From: Pusillimonas noertemannii
GTDB taxonomy: Bacteria; Pseudomonadota; Gammaproteobacteria; Burkholderiales; Burkholderiaceae_B
Direction: 5' to 3'
DNA length: 64,000 nt
Assembly: GCF_003096595.1 (NCBI RefSeq)
Contig: NZ_QEKO01000001.1
Coordinates: forward strand, 62,001 to 126,000
Positions 23,807 to 31,774 of the stretch are shown piece after piece. The position numbers were made by a program, and so were the translations under genes. The notes below the pieces were generated by a model, which did not search any database, was not told the DNA's origin, and saw nothing but the letters and a program-made list of their open reading frames with translations. How positions within the stretch are numbered: position 1 is the first letter of the stretch; each line of letters starts with the position of its first letter.

Positions 23807-25414
23807 TCAGCTTGCTACGCAGGCGAAGCTCTCTGCTTTGGTTTCGTCGCCGCCCATATAGCGCGGGAAGAGCGGATACTGGCATGCCGGCCGTTGGGAT
23901 GAAGGCTCGGTTGCGCCCTGTTCGAAATGAGAGCCGATGAGCTGTTCGGGCGCCTTCCCCGTTTCGACCCAGTCGTCGATGACTCCGACAAAGTCGATTT
24001 CTCCTGCGCCTGGGCCGTCCAGGTTGTGGCCTATTCCCGGGGAAGTCACGAAGCGGACGAACTCGCTGTATTCTATCTTGCCCAAAGCCTCTTCGACGGA
24101 CTTCAGATAGTCGACGGTTCTGTAAAGGGAAACGCAAGTGTCGCTCAGACCGTACCACACAAGCAGTTTTCCGCCGTTTGCATGGAAGGCCGATAGATCC
24201 GGATTGGTGGCATCCAACTCTTTGGCCAGTCGCATGTACTCTGCCTGATAAAGCGTCGGATCATGGCTCATGAGCGTTGCATCGGGATCATTTTCGACGA
24301 CTCTGGCGGCTTCGTCGCCCACCATGTAATCAAAGGATGCGGGTTCCTCGAACGAGCGGCCGAACAGATATGAGGCCCAGTCGGAGGTCGAGGCGCCACC
24401 GCGTCCAAAGCGGGGGTAACCTCGCTGGCCTTGTGTGAATTCGACGGACAGTTCTTTGTCTGCGTAAACGAGACGTATGGTTTCGATCTGGCCGGCGGTC
24501 AGGCAGCTGTCGTTGCTTGCACCCGTGCACAGCAGTTCGTCAGGCACGTAGTTGCACGCCTCGACGTTTCCGATGATGCCGTCTTCCAGCCCGTCCAGAC
24601 CGTCGCAGGCGCGTGTTTCCGCTTCGGCGTAGAGTTTGATCTGCGCAGCGTTCAACCAGTTGTCGCGGTTGCTGAAGATATGCTTCATCAGGACGCCGCC
24701 GACGTTGACTTCGTGAGCCTGCTGGCTGATCGCGGGTTCTAAAGCAACGATGCCGTGATAGTCTTCTGGGAACATCTGAGCTGCTGCCAGACCTGAGCGG
24801 CCGCCGTTCGACTGACCGATCATATAGCGGTGTGTCGGTTCCTTCTTGAAGAAATCCTGGGCTACTTGCACGCCGACCTGCAGTGCCAGGTGGTTGGCCA
24901 TATAGCCGTGATTTTTTAGCGCATCATCATCGACCGCCCATTCGAACCCTTGGGATTGGTGGCCCGAGTCTGAGCTGATCCGAACGAACTTATTGGCTGC
25001 AGGCATGGTGAATGCCTGGATATAGCCTTCGTCTGTGGGAATGAATCCGTCGAAAGCCCCACCCCCAACTGTCAGCGTTTTCCCGTTCCAGTCTTCGAAC
25101 TCGGGCAGTTCTACGGCCCAAAGTATGGTGGATGTGTCCGAGGTGACGATTTCGCCGCGGACAATGCATGCCTCGGTCATGTTTCCTGTTGCGGCGCGGA
25201 TCTCGGTAGAGGTGACCTTGGCGCCGTTGGGCAGTGAGTCGGACGTATAGCTGGGGCACGCCTGTGCCAGAGGCAGCGGCGTCTTAGAGTCTTTGTCATT
25301 TCCACTGCTGCCGCCGCATGCGGCCAGGCCAAGCAATACTCCTGTTCCAATGGTGGTCGCCAGGCTTTTACATATCCAGCCACGCCTGTCTGTACCAGTT
25401 CTGTGCTGATGCAT
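23807..25414 (-). CDS. tannase/feruloyl esterase family lipoprotein
   Basis: A 535-residue secreted esterase of the tannase/feruloyl esterase family, which hydrolyses plant phenolic esters such as gallate or ferulate esters. The N-terminus is a lipoprotein signal with lipobox LAAC (Cys about 33) followed by a GGSSGND linker. The nucleophile elbow is GQSNGGRSG near residue 198. The acid is probably in LLVWYGLSDTCVS and the His in SPGIGHNLDGPG. Paired Cys residues near the acid and elsewhere fit the disulfide seen in the family. It stands alone; a 20-bp perfect palindrome lies 52 bp upstream of the start and may be its operator. Confidence 0.87.
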   Translation of the reverse strand: MHQHRTGTDRRGWICKSLATTIGTGVLLGLAACGGSSGNDKDSKTPLPLAQACPSYTSDSLPNGAKVTSTEIRAATGNMTEACIVRGEIVTSDTSTILWAVELPEFEDWNGKTLTVGGGAFDGFIPTDEGYIQAFTMPAANKFVRISSDSGHQSQGFEWAVDDDALKNHGYMANHLALQVGVQVAQDFFKKEPTHRYMIGQSNGGRSGLAAAQMFPEDYHGIVALEPAISQQAHEVNVGGVLMKHIFSNRDNWLNAAQIKLYAEAETRACDGLDGLEDGIIGNVEACNYVPDELLCTGASNDSCLTAGQIETIRLVYADKELSVEFTQGQRGYPRFGRGGASTSDWASYLFGRSFEEPASFDYMVGDEAARVVENDPDATLMSHDPTLYQAEYMRLAKELDATNPDLSAFHANGGKLLVWYGLSDTCVSLYRTVDYLKSVEEALGKIEYSEFVRFVTSPGIGHNLDGPGAGEIDFVGVIDDWVETGKAPEQLIGSHFEQGATEPSSQRPACQYPLFPRYMGGDETKAESFACVAS

Positions 25415-25713
25415 GCTGTCTCCTTCCCTGAGGGGAGCTAATTTATAGTTTGGTTTTATTTCTTACGTGCAACTATAGTTGCACGCATGCGTAGTGTTAA
25501 CCAGATAAACAATATTAAGAACCAGGGATTACCCGAACGCAGGCGGTCGTAGTTGATATGGACGCATAGCCGACACAGGGCGCCGCCGCATGACAAGGGG
25601 GCGCTACCGGCGTCAAGTTCGCACACGAGCAAGGAGATGTCGCGGCGCACAGATGTGCGTGCCCCGAGGTGTGATTCGAGGCGGTAAAAGAAGGGAGCTT
25701 GCTTTGGTGGCGG
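25415..25713. other. intergenic stretch upstream of the tannase-family gene
   Basis: This 299-bp gap holds the palindrome at 25466-25485. A short minus-strand frame in it (25456-25650) has no recognisable family and no clear start signal. Nothing else could be supported here. Confidence 0.5.
25466..25485. promoter_or_regulatory. 20-bp perfect palindrome, likely operator
   Basis: CGTGCAACTATAGTTGCACG is perfectly palindromic and sits in an AT-rich promoter region 52 bp upstream of the tannase-family start. The TGCAACTATAGTTGCA core resembles MarR-type operators. No MarR gene is encoded in this window. Confidence 0.6.
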
Positions 25714-26895
25714 CTAGATAGCCCGCTCCTCTTCCCGCAGCGCCTGCAGCCGCGCGTAGAAATTGTCCACATGGGCCTGGGCGGTGTCGCGCATGGCCGC
25801 ATTGCGGGCCTTGCAGCTTTCGGGGTCTTCGACCGCGCCCGCTTCGCCGACCTGGCGCGAGGCGTCTTGCACGAACTTGCACATGGGGTGGCGGCGTTCG
25901 CCGAAGCGCCGCAGCAGTTCGGGCACGCTGGGCGCGGTTTCGTCCAGCATGCGGCCCAGCACCACGGCGTCCTCGATGACCATGGCGCCGCCCTGGCCCA
26001 TGAAGGGGGTGGATGCATGGGCGGCATCGCCGATTAACAGGGCGCGCCCCTGGTTCCAGGGCAGGGGCGCGGCCACCTCTTCCACCACGGTGTACAGCAC
26101 TTCGGTTTCCGGCGAGACCTCGTCCAGGAAGCGGCGCACGGGCCCGCCGAATTCTGCGAACTTCTCGCGCATGGTCGCGGGCCAGTCTTCGCGCGCATAC
26201 CAGTGTTCTTGGGGCTCGGGAACCGTGCCGAAGATATAGAGCTTGTCGTCGCTGATGGGCATGATGCCCAGCCGCTTGCCCACCCCCATCATCATGATCT
26301 TCGCCTCCACGTCGGCGGGCCGTTGATGCACGCTGCGCCATACCCCGAAGCCGGTGTTGCGGGGCTGGATGGTGGGGTACAGAAGGCCCCGCAGCTGCGA
26401 GCGTATGCCGTCGGCGCCGATGACCAGGTCGTACTCGCCGCTGCCGCCGTCAGACAGGACGGCGTGCGCGGCCTGTTCTTCGGATCCCACGTCCAGGTCG
26501 GCTAGGGTGGTGCCCAGCTTTATGCCGACGCCCAGCGCCTCTAGCCGGGTGGCGAGAATGCGGTGGATTTCGGCGCGCTTGATGCCCAGGATGGGCGGCA
26601 CGTTTCCTCCGATAGAGGGGTAGTAGACGTCGACGATGGGCTCGCCCAGATGGTCCAGATAGATGTTCTTGCCGTCGCCTATGCCGAAGCCCGAGGCAAG
26701 AATCTCGTCCAGTACGCCCACTTCGCGTAGCGCTGCCAGCCCGTTGCTGTACACGAAGATGCCCGAGCTCTGAAAGCGCCATTCGTCCTGCTTGTCTACA
26801 AGGGTAACGGCGACGCCGCGGCTGGCCAGCGTGATGGCGGCGGAGCATCCGGCGATACCGGCGCCGCTGATGAGGGCATTCTTGATCTGGGGCAT
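25714..26895 (-). CDS. FAD-dependent aromatic monooxygenase
   Basis: A 393-residue single-component flavin hydroxylase of the p-hydroxybenzoate/salicylate hydroxylase class. It hydroxylates an aromatic substrate with NAD(P)H and O2. FAD motifs are GAGIAGCSAAITLASRG (residues about 11-27), the DG motif in LVIGADGIRSQLRG (about 156), and the second FAD motif LLIGDAAHASTPFMGQGG (about 283-300). Its start lies 133 bp after the Rieske gene stop on the same strand, and the two may act on one substrate. The exact substrate cannot be read from the sequence. Confidence 0.88.
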   Translation of the reverse strand: MPQIKNALISGAGIAGCSAAITLASRGVAVTLVDKQDEWRFQSSGIFVYSNGLAALREVGVLDEILASGFGIGDGKNIYLDHLGEPIVDVYYPSIGGNVPPILGIKRAEIHRILATRLEALGVGIKLGTTLADLDVGSEEQAAHAVLSDGGSGEYDLVIGADGIRSQLRGLLYPTIQPRNTGFGVWRSVHQRPADVEAKIMMMGVGKRLGIMPISDDKLYIFGTVPEPQEHWYAREDWPATMREKFAEFGGPVRRFLDEVSPETEVLYTVVEEVAAPLPWNQGRALLIGDAAHASTPFMGQGGAMVIEDAVVLGRMLDETAPSVPELLRRFGERRHPMCKFVQDASRQVGEAGAVEDPESCKARNAAMRDTAQAHVDNFYARLQALREEERAI

Positions 26896-27028
26896 GATGG
26901 GGTGCGTCTGCGCGATGGATGGATAGTGGATAAAACGGCAACAGGCGTTGAGCGACAGGCCCCGGTGTGTTGGGCGGCAAGGGGAGCCTGCCGGTTAATG
27001 AAGCCGGCTCAATGAAGCCGACTTCGGG

Positions 27029-28057
27029 TTACGAAACGGATTCTGCCTGCACCGGCTCGTGGCCGCGGAGTTCGGCCGCCTCCAGCCGGGCCAGGATCTT
27101 GTGCGCCGCGGTCACGGCCTTGTCGGCCTTCAGCGCCATGTCGGGCGCGCCGCCCGTAAGGGCCTTCATGGTCTGCTGGGCTTCGGCGATTTCAACGTCT
27201 TCGCTGTGTACCTGGCGCGCGCCTTCATCCAGCTTTTGCGTGAGCGCTTCGTCGTCGATGCGGAAGTTTCGCGCCATGGCGATGAAGTAGTGATGCGAAG
27301 CCTCGGTTTCGGGTGTGATGAAGTGATCGGCGCGAAGGTCGACCTGGGCCTCGTCGTTTTCATTGCGGGCCAGCACATTGACGAAGCAGGGCGGCCGCCA
27401 CTCGGCCAGCTGGGTGCGGTCGATGGGCTCCTTCAGCTCGCGCCAGGCCTTGTGGGCCGGGGCCTGCATGGTGTTCTTGAATACCCGCCGCGTGCTGACG
27501 TAGGCGTCTTCCACGGTAACCTGCAGCGGGTCGCCCTCGAGGCGCCTGGAGTCGAAGCCTATGGAATCGGCATGCAGGAAGGCCACGTGCGACAGGTCGA
27601 GCAGGTTATCGTTCATCAGCACATGGGCGCTTTTTACATGGAAATACTGGGCGATGTCGCCGTTCCAGCCTTCGTCTTCACGCCATGGCAGGCTGGGCAG
27701 GCTTGCGGCATCGGCCAGCGCGTGTTCGCCGGGCCAGATCCAGACCAGGCCGTAGCGCTCGGTACAGGGATAGCTCTTGATATGCGCCCGTGGCGGGATG
27801 ACGTCTTGCGAGGGAATGTGCGTGCAGCGGCCTTGTGCATTGAACTCCATGCCATGGTAGCGGCAGCGCAGCACCTTGCCGTCGACCGAGCCCATCGACA
27901 GCGGCGCCTGCCGGTGCGGACACACATTGCGCAGCATGGCGACGCTGCCGTCGTCCTGGCGGAATATAACCACGGGTTCGCCGCAGATAATGCGCCCCAG
28001 GGGCTCGGAACCCAACTCGCGGCTGGTGCAGGCCACGTACCAATAGTTCTTCAGCAT
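27029..28057 (-). CDS. Rieske oxygenase, vanillate demethylase-like oxygenase subunit
   Basis: A 342-residue oxygenase component of a Rieske non-haem iron oxygenase. The Rieske cluster motif is CPHRQAPLSMG with CRYHGMEF (residues about 44-71). The mononuclear iron site is NLLDLSHVAFLHADS (about 154-168), with the third ligand further on. Size and N-terminus (MLKNYWYVACTSRELG) fit VanA-like and related O-demethylating or hydroxylating enzymes. No ferredoxin-reductase gene is next to it, so electrons must come from a reductase encoded elsewhere. The start at 28057 has a ggggatga ribosome site; a longer start at 28153 overlaps the regulator gene. Confidence 0.88.
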   Translation of the reverse strand: MLKNYWYVACTSRELGSEPLGRIICGEPVVIFRQDDGSVAMLRNVCPHRQAPLSMGSVDGKVLRCRYHGMEFNAQGRCTHIPSQDVIPPRAHIKSYPCTERYGLVWIWPGEHALADAASLPSLPWREDEGWNGDIAQYFHVKSAHVLMNDNLLDLSHVAFLHADSIGFDSRRLEGDPLQVTVEDAYVSTRRVFKNTMQAPAHKAWRELKEPIDRTQLAEWRPPCFVNVLARNENDEAQVDLRADHFITPETEASHHYFIAMARNFRIDDEALTQKLDEGARQVHSEDVEIAEAQQTMKALTGGAPDMALKADKAVTAAHKILARLEAAELRGHEPVQAESVS

Positions 28058-28124
28058 GCTTTCATCCCCGCCGTTGAAACGGCGTTCAAGGCCATGTTGC
28101 TCGATTAATTCACGATAGAGTGAA

Positions 28125-28832
28125 TTATTGACCCTTGCGCCGGCCTTTGTCAATGCCGGTGGGGGCGGCGGGATCTGGGGCCGAGATGCCGTGCAGGATA
28201 AGGTCTGTCACGAAGGAGACGTAGCGCGACTTGAGTTCATCGATGTCGGCGTTTTCGCCAAAAAGCTCATGCAGCAAGGGCTTGGCTGAGACAAAGAATT
28301 CGGTCAGGCCGATCATGGCGACATGAAGCAGGCGCGGATCGATGGGCCGTATGGGTCGCGAAGGCTGGTCGTGCAGCATCGAGACGGTAAGCCGCATGCC
28401 CCGGGTGGCGATGCGGCCCAGCAGGTCTTCGCCGTCGCCGTCGTTGCCCTGGCCGTAGATCTTGTCCAGCACCAGCCTATGGAAATGGGGGTTGGACTGG
28501 ATGACGCCGATCATGCTTTGCAGGCGTCCGGCCAGTTTTTCTTCTAGCGGAGCGCTGCTTTCCATCGTGGCGCGGGCTGATTCCTGCCCCCGGTCGACCA
28601 GTTGCTTCACCACTTCGCGCAGCAGATTGTCTTTGTTGCCGAAGTAGTAGCGAATAAGCGCGGGATGGACGCCGGCCCGCGCCGCCACGCCCGCCAGGGT
28701 AAGGGTTTCGGGCGACGAGACGCGCAGCTCTTCGACGGCCGCCGCCAGCAGGGCTTCGCGCCCCACCGTGCCTTCGGCGTCGGGGCGGCCCTTGGTTCGG
28801 GCCTTGGTTTTTCTGGTCGTTGCTGCGCTCAT
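28125..28832 (-). CDS. TetR-family transcriptional regulator
   Basis: A 235-residue TetR-type regulator. The helix-turn-helix occupies about residues 25-70, with SPETLTLAGVAARAGVHPALIRYYFGNKDNLL being the recognition region split over two helices. The remainder is helical ligand-binding domain. A basic N-terminal tail (RKTKARTKGRPD) precedes it. The start at 28832 is chosen over one at 28955, which adds a non-family extension. It lies upstream of the Rieske and flavin monooxygenase genes on the same strand and is divergent from the solute-binding protein; it probably controls one or both. Confidence 0.85.
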   Translation of the reverse strand: MSAATTRKTKARTKGRPDAEGTVGREALLAAAVEELRVSSPETLTLAGVAARAGVHPALIRYYFGNKDNLLREVVKQLVDRGQESARATMESSAPLEEKLAGRLQSMIGVIQSNPHFHRLVLDKIYGQGNDGDGEDLLGRIATRGMRLTVSMLHDQPSRPIRPIDPRLLHVAMIGLTEFFVSAKPLLHELFGENADIDELKSRYVSFVTDLILHGISAPDPAAPTGIDKGRRKGQ

Positions 28833-28964
28833 GATCGGAATGTCGGGTATTGGGCGCCGCCTTTTAGACAGTGTGGCTGCCCTTTTAGTGTTAACAGGCC
28901 CTAGGGGTTTACACGGAAGATGACGTATTGTCGGCTCGATGGCATAGACTCGCAAATATTATCT

Positions 28965-28998
28965 CCATATAATTCTCGCTCGAACGAATTAAATATGG
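28965..28998. promoter_or_regulatory. possible TetR operator
   Basis: CCATAT and ATATGG arms enclose a second AATTC/GAATT pair, 34 bp in all, in the gap between the TetR-type gene and the divergent solute-binding-protein gene. Symmetry is imperfect by two bases. Confidence 0.3.
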
Positions 28999-29064
28999 AA
29001 GCTGTGATTCGACAGGCAGCATACGAAAAGCAGCCCGAAACAGAGCACTCATACGGGGACACAT

Positions 29065-30057
29065 ATGAAGAACATCAAGCGCACATTGGGCCGCTTCCTG
29101 AAGGCGACCGTCCTGGCGTCCGCGGCGGCCGTAGGCAGCGTCCAGGCCCAGGAAAAACCGGTTGAAATCACCTATTTATTGCCCGCTCCGGCGAATGCCA
29201 TTGCCTTCGCGCCCTTGATGCTGGCCCAGCACAAGAACTACTATGCCGACGCCGGGCTGCAGGTCAAGTTCGTCTCGGTCAAGGGCGGGGCGGACGTCGG
29301 CAAGCAGCTGGGGGCGGGCAACGGCCAGCTGGGCGGCGCCCTGGGCGACACCCCCATCATCCTGCGTCAGAACGGCATTCCCGTAAAAGGCGTGGCGCTG
29401 CTGGGCGGCAAGGCCTTGCACCAGCTCGTAACGCGTGCCGACCGCCACATCGACAACCCCGCCGACCTGAAGGGCAAGACCATTACGGTCATGTCCTATC
29501 AAGACACCTCTTTCTTTGCCACCCTGGCCGTACTGGCCAAGGGCGGCCTTACGCGCGAAGACGCCAACGTCCAGGCGGCCGGCCCCACCGGAATCTGGCA
29601 ACTGGTGGCAAACGGCAACGCCGACGGCATGGTCGGCGCCCCCGAAATGGGCGCCGTGGCCGAAGAGGCCGGCACCGAGCTCAAGTGGCAGTCAACCGGC
29701 GACTTCTTCCCCGGCATGGCCCAGGCCGTGCTGGCTTCCGAAGACATGATCAAGCAAAACCCCGAGGTCATACGCAAATTCGTCGCCGCCACCCTCAAGT
29801 CGCTGGCCGAAGTGCGCGACGACCCCGAAGCAGCCGCCAAGGCCTACATCGAGGCCCAGCCCGTCTACAAAGGCCGCGAGGAACTTGTCAGCAAGGTCAT
29901 GGCCTACTACGCCAAGAACGTCTACCCCGGCCAGAAAGTGCTGGGCCAGTTCAACCCCGAGCGCGTGGCGGCCCTGCAAGAGTTCTATCTTCAGCAAGGC
30001 ATCATCGACAAGAAGCTCGACGTGAACGACGTCTTCACCAACGAGTTCGTGCAATAA
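29065..30057 (+). CDS. orphan NitT/TauT-type solute-binding protein
   Basis: A 330-residue periplasmic binding protein of the TauA/NMT1-like family. A signal peptide covers about residues 1-28 (positively charged, hydrophobic, then SVQAQ). Family segments are APANAIAFAPLMLAQHKNYY and QLGGALGDTPIIL. No ATPase or permease gene lies beside it. The protein must therefore use a transporter encoded elsewhere, possibly the one at 7066-9418, or its own partners have been lost. It is divergent from the TetR-type regulator, which may regulate it. Confidence 0.88.
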   Translation: MKNIKRTLGRFLKATVLASAAAVGSVQAQEKPVEITYLLPAPANAIAFAPLMLAQHKNYYADAGLQVKFVSVKGGADVGKQLGAGNGQLGGALGDTPIILRQNGIPVKGVALLGGKALHQLVTRADRHIDNPADLKGKTITVMSYQDTSFFATLAVLAKGGLTREDANVQAAGPTGIWQLVANGNADGMVGAPEMGAVAEEAGTELKWQSTGDFFPGMAQAVLASEDMIKQNPEVIRKFVAATLKSLAEVRDDPEAAAKAYIEAQPVYKGREELVSKVMAYYAKNVYPGQKVLGQFNPERVAALQEFYLQQGIIDKKLDVNDVFTNEFVQ

Positions 30058-30516
30058 AAGGCGCTCGCAAAATTACCTGCGGCGCCCCGGCCTCATAGGC
30101 CCAGGCGCCACGGCCATGCGGTCCTCAAACGCAAGGGGAGATCGAAACTCGGCACCAGTATCGGGTGCCAAACGCTCGCTTAAGCTCCAAGGCAGCAAAT
30201 TGCAGAAGCATCCAGGGCAAGGGGCGGGGCAGCCTTTTTCAGTCCGTCCAGCGTGCGCCGAATTTCTCTGCTTGGGTCGGGGGCTTTCGGCGCCAGCCTG
30301 TCTGAATCCCGAAGCGCGTAGCGCTGAGGTTGAGTTCTGCCGCCGCCCGGCCCAAGCAGAGAAATTCGGGAAGCCCGAAGGGCCGCATGATGCGGACTGA
30401 AAAAGGCTGCCCCGCCCCTTGACCGGGTCAAGAACTTGCACGCTCGAGGTGCCAAAGTAACGGGAAAGCGCTCATCCCTAACGCCACCTTCCGCAGTCCC
30501 TCGCCCAGCCAATAAC
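30058..30516. other. 459-bp intergenic region with inverted-repeat element
   Basis: No supported gene. The stretch holds a short GGCACC/GGTGCC hairpin near 30144-30170 and the long inverted repeat at 30218-30421, which accounts for most of it. Confidence 0.6.
30218..30421. repeat. 204-bp imperfect inverted repeat
   Basis: The outer arms 30218-30246 and 30393-30421 are a perfect 29-bp inverted repeat. Inner arms 30258-30281 and 30346-30369 match at 23 of 24 positions. The arms are separated by unequal spacers (11 and 23 bp), and the centre has a GCGCGTAGCGC palindrome. No transposase or target duplication is seen. It could be a miniature transposable or REP-like element, or a large transcript hairpin. 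Confidence 0.8.
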
Positions 30517-31593
30517 TCAAGCCTCCGCCTCCCTCCGCAGCAACTCCCGCTTGCGCTCCACCCCCCACCGATACCCGGTAAGATCCCCATCCCGCCGCAC
30601 CACCCGATGGCAGGGAATCGCCACCGCAATCGCATTCGCCCCGCAGGCCCGCCCCACGGCCCGCACCGCATTGGGCGCCCCGATGCGTCGCGCAATATCA
30701 CTGTAGCTGGCCGTGTCGCCGGCCGGTATCTCGCGCAACGCCTGCCACACCCTTTGCTGGAACGCCGTGCCTCGTATGTCCAGAGGCAGGTCCAGTCCGA
30801 TAGACGGCGCCTCGACAAAACCCACCACGCGGGCCACCATTGCCTCGTACTCCGCATCGCCGCCCACCAGCTCCGCCTTCGGGAACCGGTCTTGCAGATC
30901 GCGCACCAGAAAATCAGGATCATCGTCGATGAGTATGGCGCAGATGCCCCGCTGGCTGCTGGCCACCAGGATCGCGCCCAGCGAGCACTGCGCCACCGCA
31001 AAGCGGATCACCGAACCCGCGCCGCCACCGCGATACTCGCCGGGACGCATGCCCAGCAGGCTTTCCGAGGCCTCGTAGAACCGGCTGCTGGAATTGAACC
31101 CCGCATCGAACAGCGCGCGCGTAACCGAGGCATCGGGCCGCGCAAGCTGTTCGCGCAGCTTGCGGCCCCGATGGGCGGCTGCATAGGCTTTGGGCGTCAG
31201 CCCCGTCTGGGCCTTGAACACCCTGTGGAAATGGAAGGGGCTCAGGCCAGCCTGCCGCGCCAGCATTTCCAGCGTGGGCGGCGTCTCGGCCGACTCGATC
31301 GCTTGGCAGGCCCGGGCGATCAACAAGGCGCGCTGGTCGCGTTCGCCGGGAGTCGGCTCGCCGCTGCGGCGGCTGGCCCGGTAGCCGGCGGCTTCCGCCT
31401 GTGCCGGCAAAGAAAAAAACTCGACGTTCTCGCGCCTGGGCCGCCGGCCCGGCGCGCCCGGCCGGGCATACACCCCGGTGCTGCGCACCGCGTAGACGAA
31501 GTGCGCATCCGCATTCGCGTCGCGCTCAACCACGGCGCGCCAGCGGGCTTCGTCGGTGGCATAGGCGCTGCGGGTGGGGTTGGCGGGTTTCAT
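30517..31593 (-). CDS. Ada-like regulator/methylguanine-DNA methyltransferase with cysteine-less N-terminal domain
   Basis: A 358-residue protein with the Ada layout. An N-terminal Ada zinc domain covers about residues 5-70, an AraC-type helix-turn-helix about 85-180, and a C-terminal O6-methylguanine-DNA methyltransferase domain about 190-350 with the active-site motif PCHRVV. The N-terminal domain is recognisable (FVYAVRSTGVYARP). The four zinc-binding and methyl-accepting cysteines are replaced by Ala, Ala, Ser and Ser, so phosphotriester repair and the methylation switch should be lost. Starts at 31608 and a GTG at 31638 are alternatives. It stands alone. Confidence 0.85.
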   Translation of the reverse strand: MKPANPTRSAYATDEARWRAVVERDANADAHFVYAVRSTGVYARPGAPGRRPRRENVEFFSLPAQAEAAGYRASRRSGEPTPGERDQRALLIARACQAIESAETPPTLEMLARQAGLSPFHFHRVFKAQTGLTPKAYAAAHRGRKLREQLARPDASVTRALFDAGFNSSSRFYEASESLLGMRPGEYRGGGAGSVIRFAVAQCSLGAILVASSQRGICAILIDDDPDFLVRDLQDRFPKAELVGGDAEYEAMVARVVGFVEAPSIGLDLPLDIRGTAFQQRVWQALREIPAGDTASYSDIARRIGAPNAVRAVGRACGANAIAVAIPCHRVVRRDGDLTGYRWGVERKRELLRREAEA

Positions 31594-31774
31594 GGCGATG
31601 TGTTCCATGGCTGTGGGCTCTTGGCCGGAGAAAGACACAGCTCAAGAGTAGTACAAGAAATCGAACAGGGATTCCGGATTCTTGCGGTCCAATTCGGGGG
31701 CCGCAAGGTCAATCCTGCTAAAGTTGTGGGCTGTGTCAGGCAACAATATTCCAAAACAAAACCAGGACGGGTTC

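Noticed and set aside
30180-31001. Minus-strand frame across the inverted repeat
   Set aside because: Overlaps the Ada-like gene in another frame; the repeat explains the rest.
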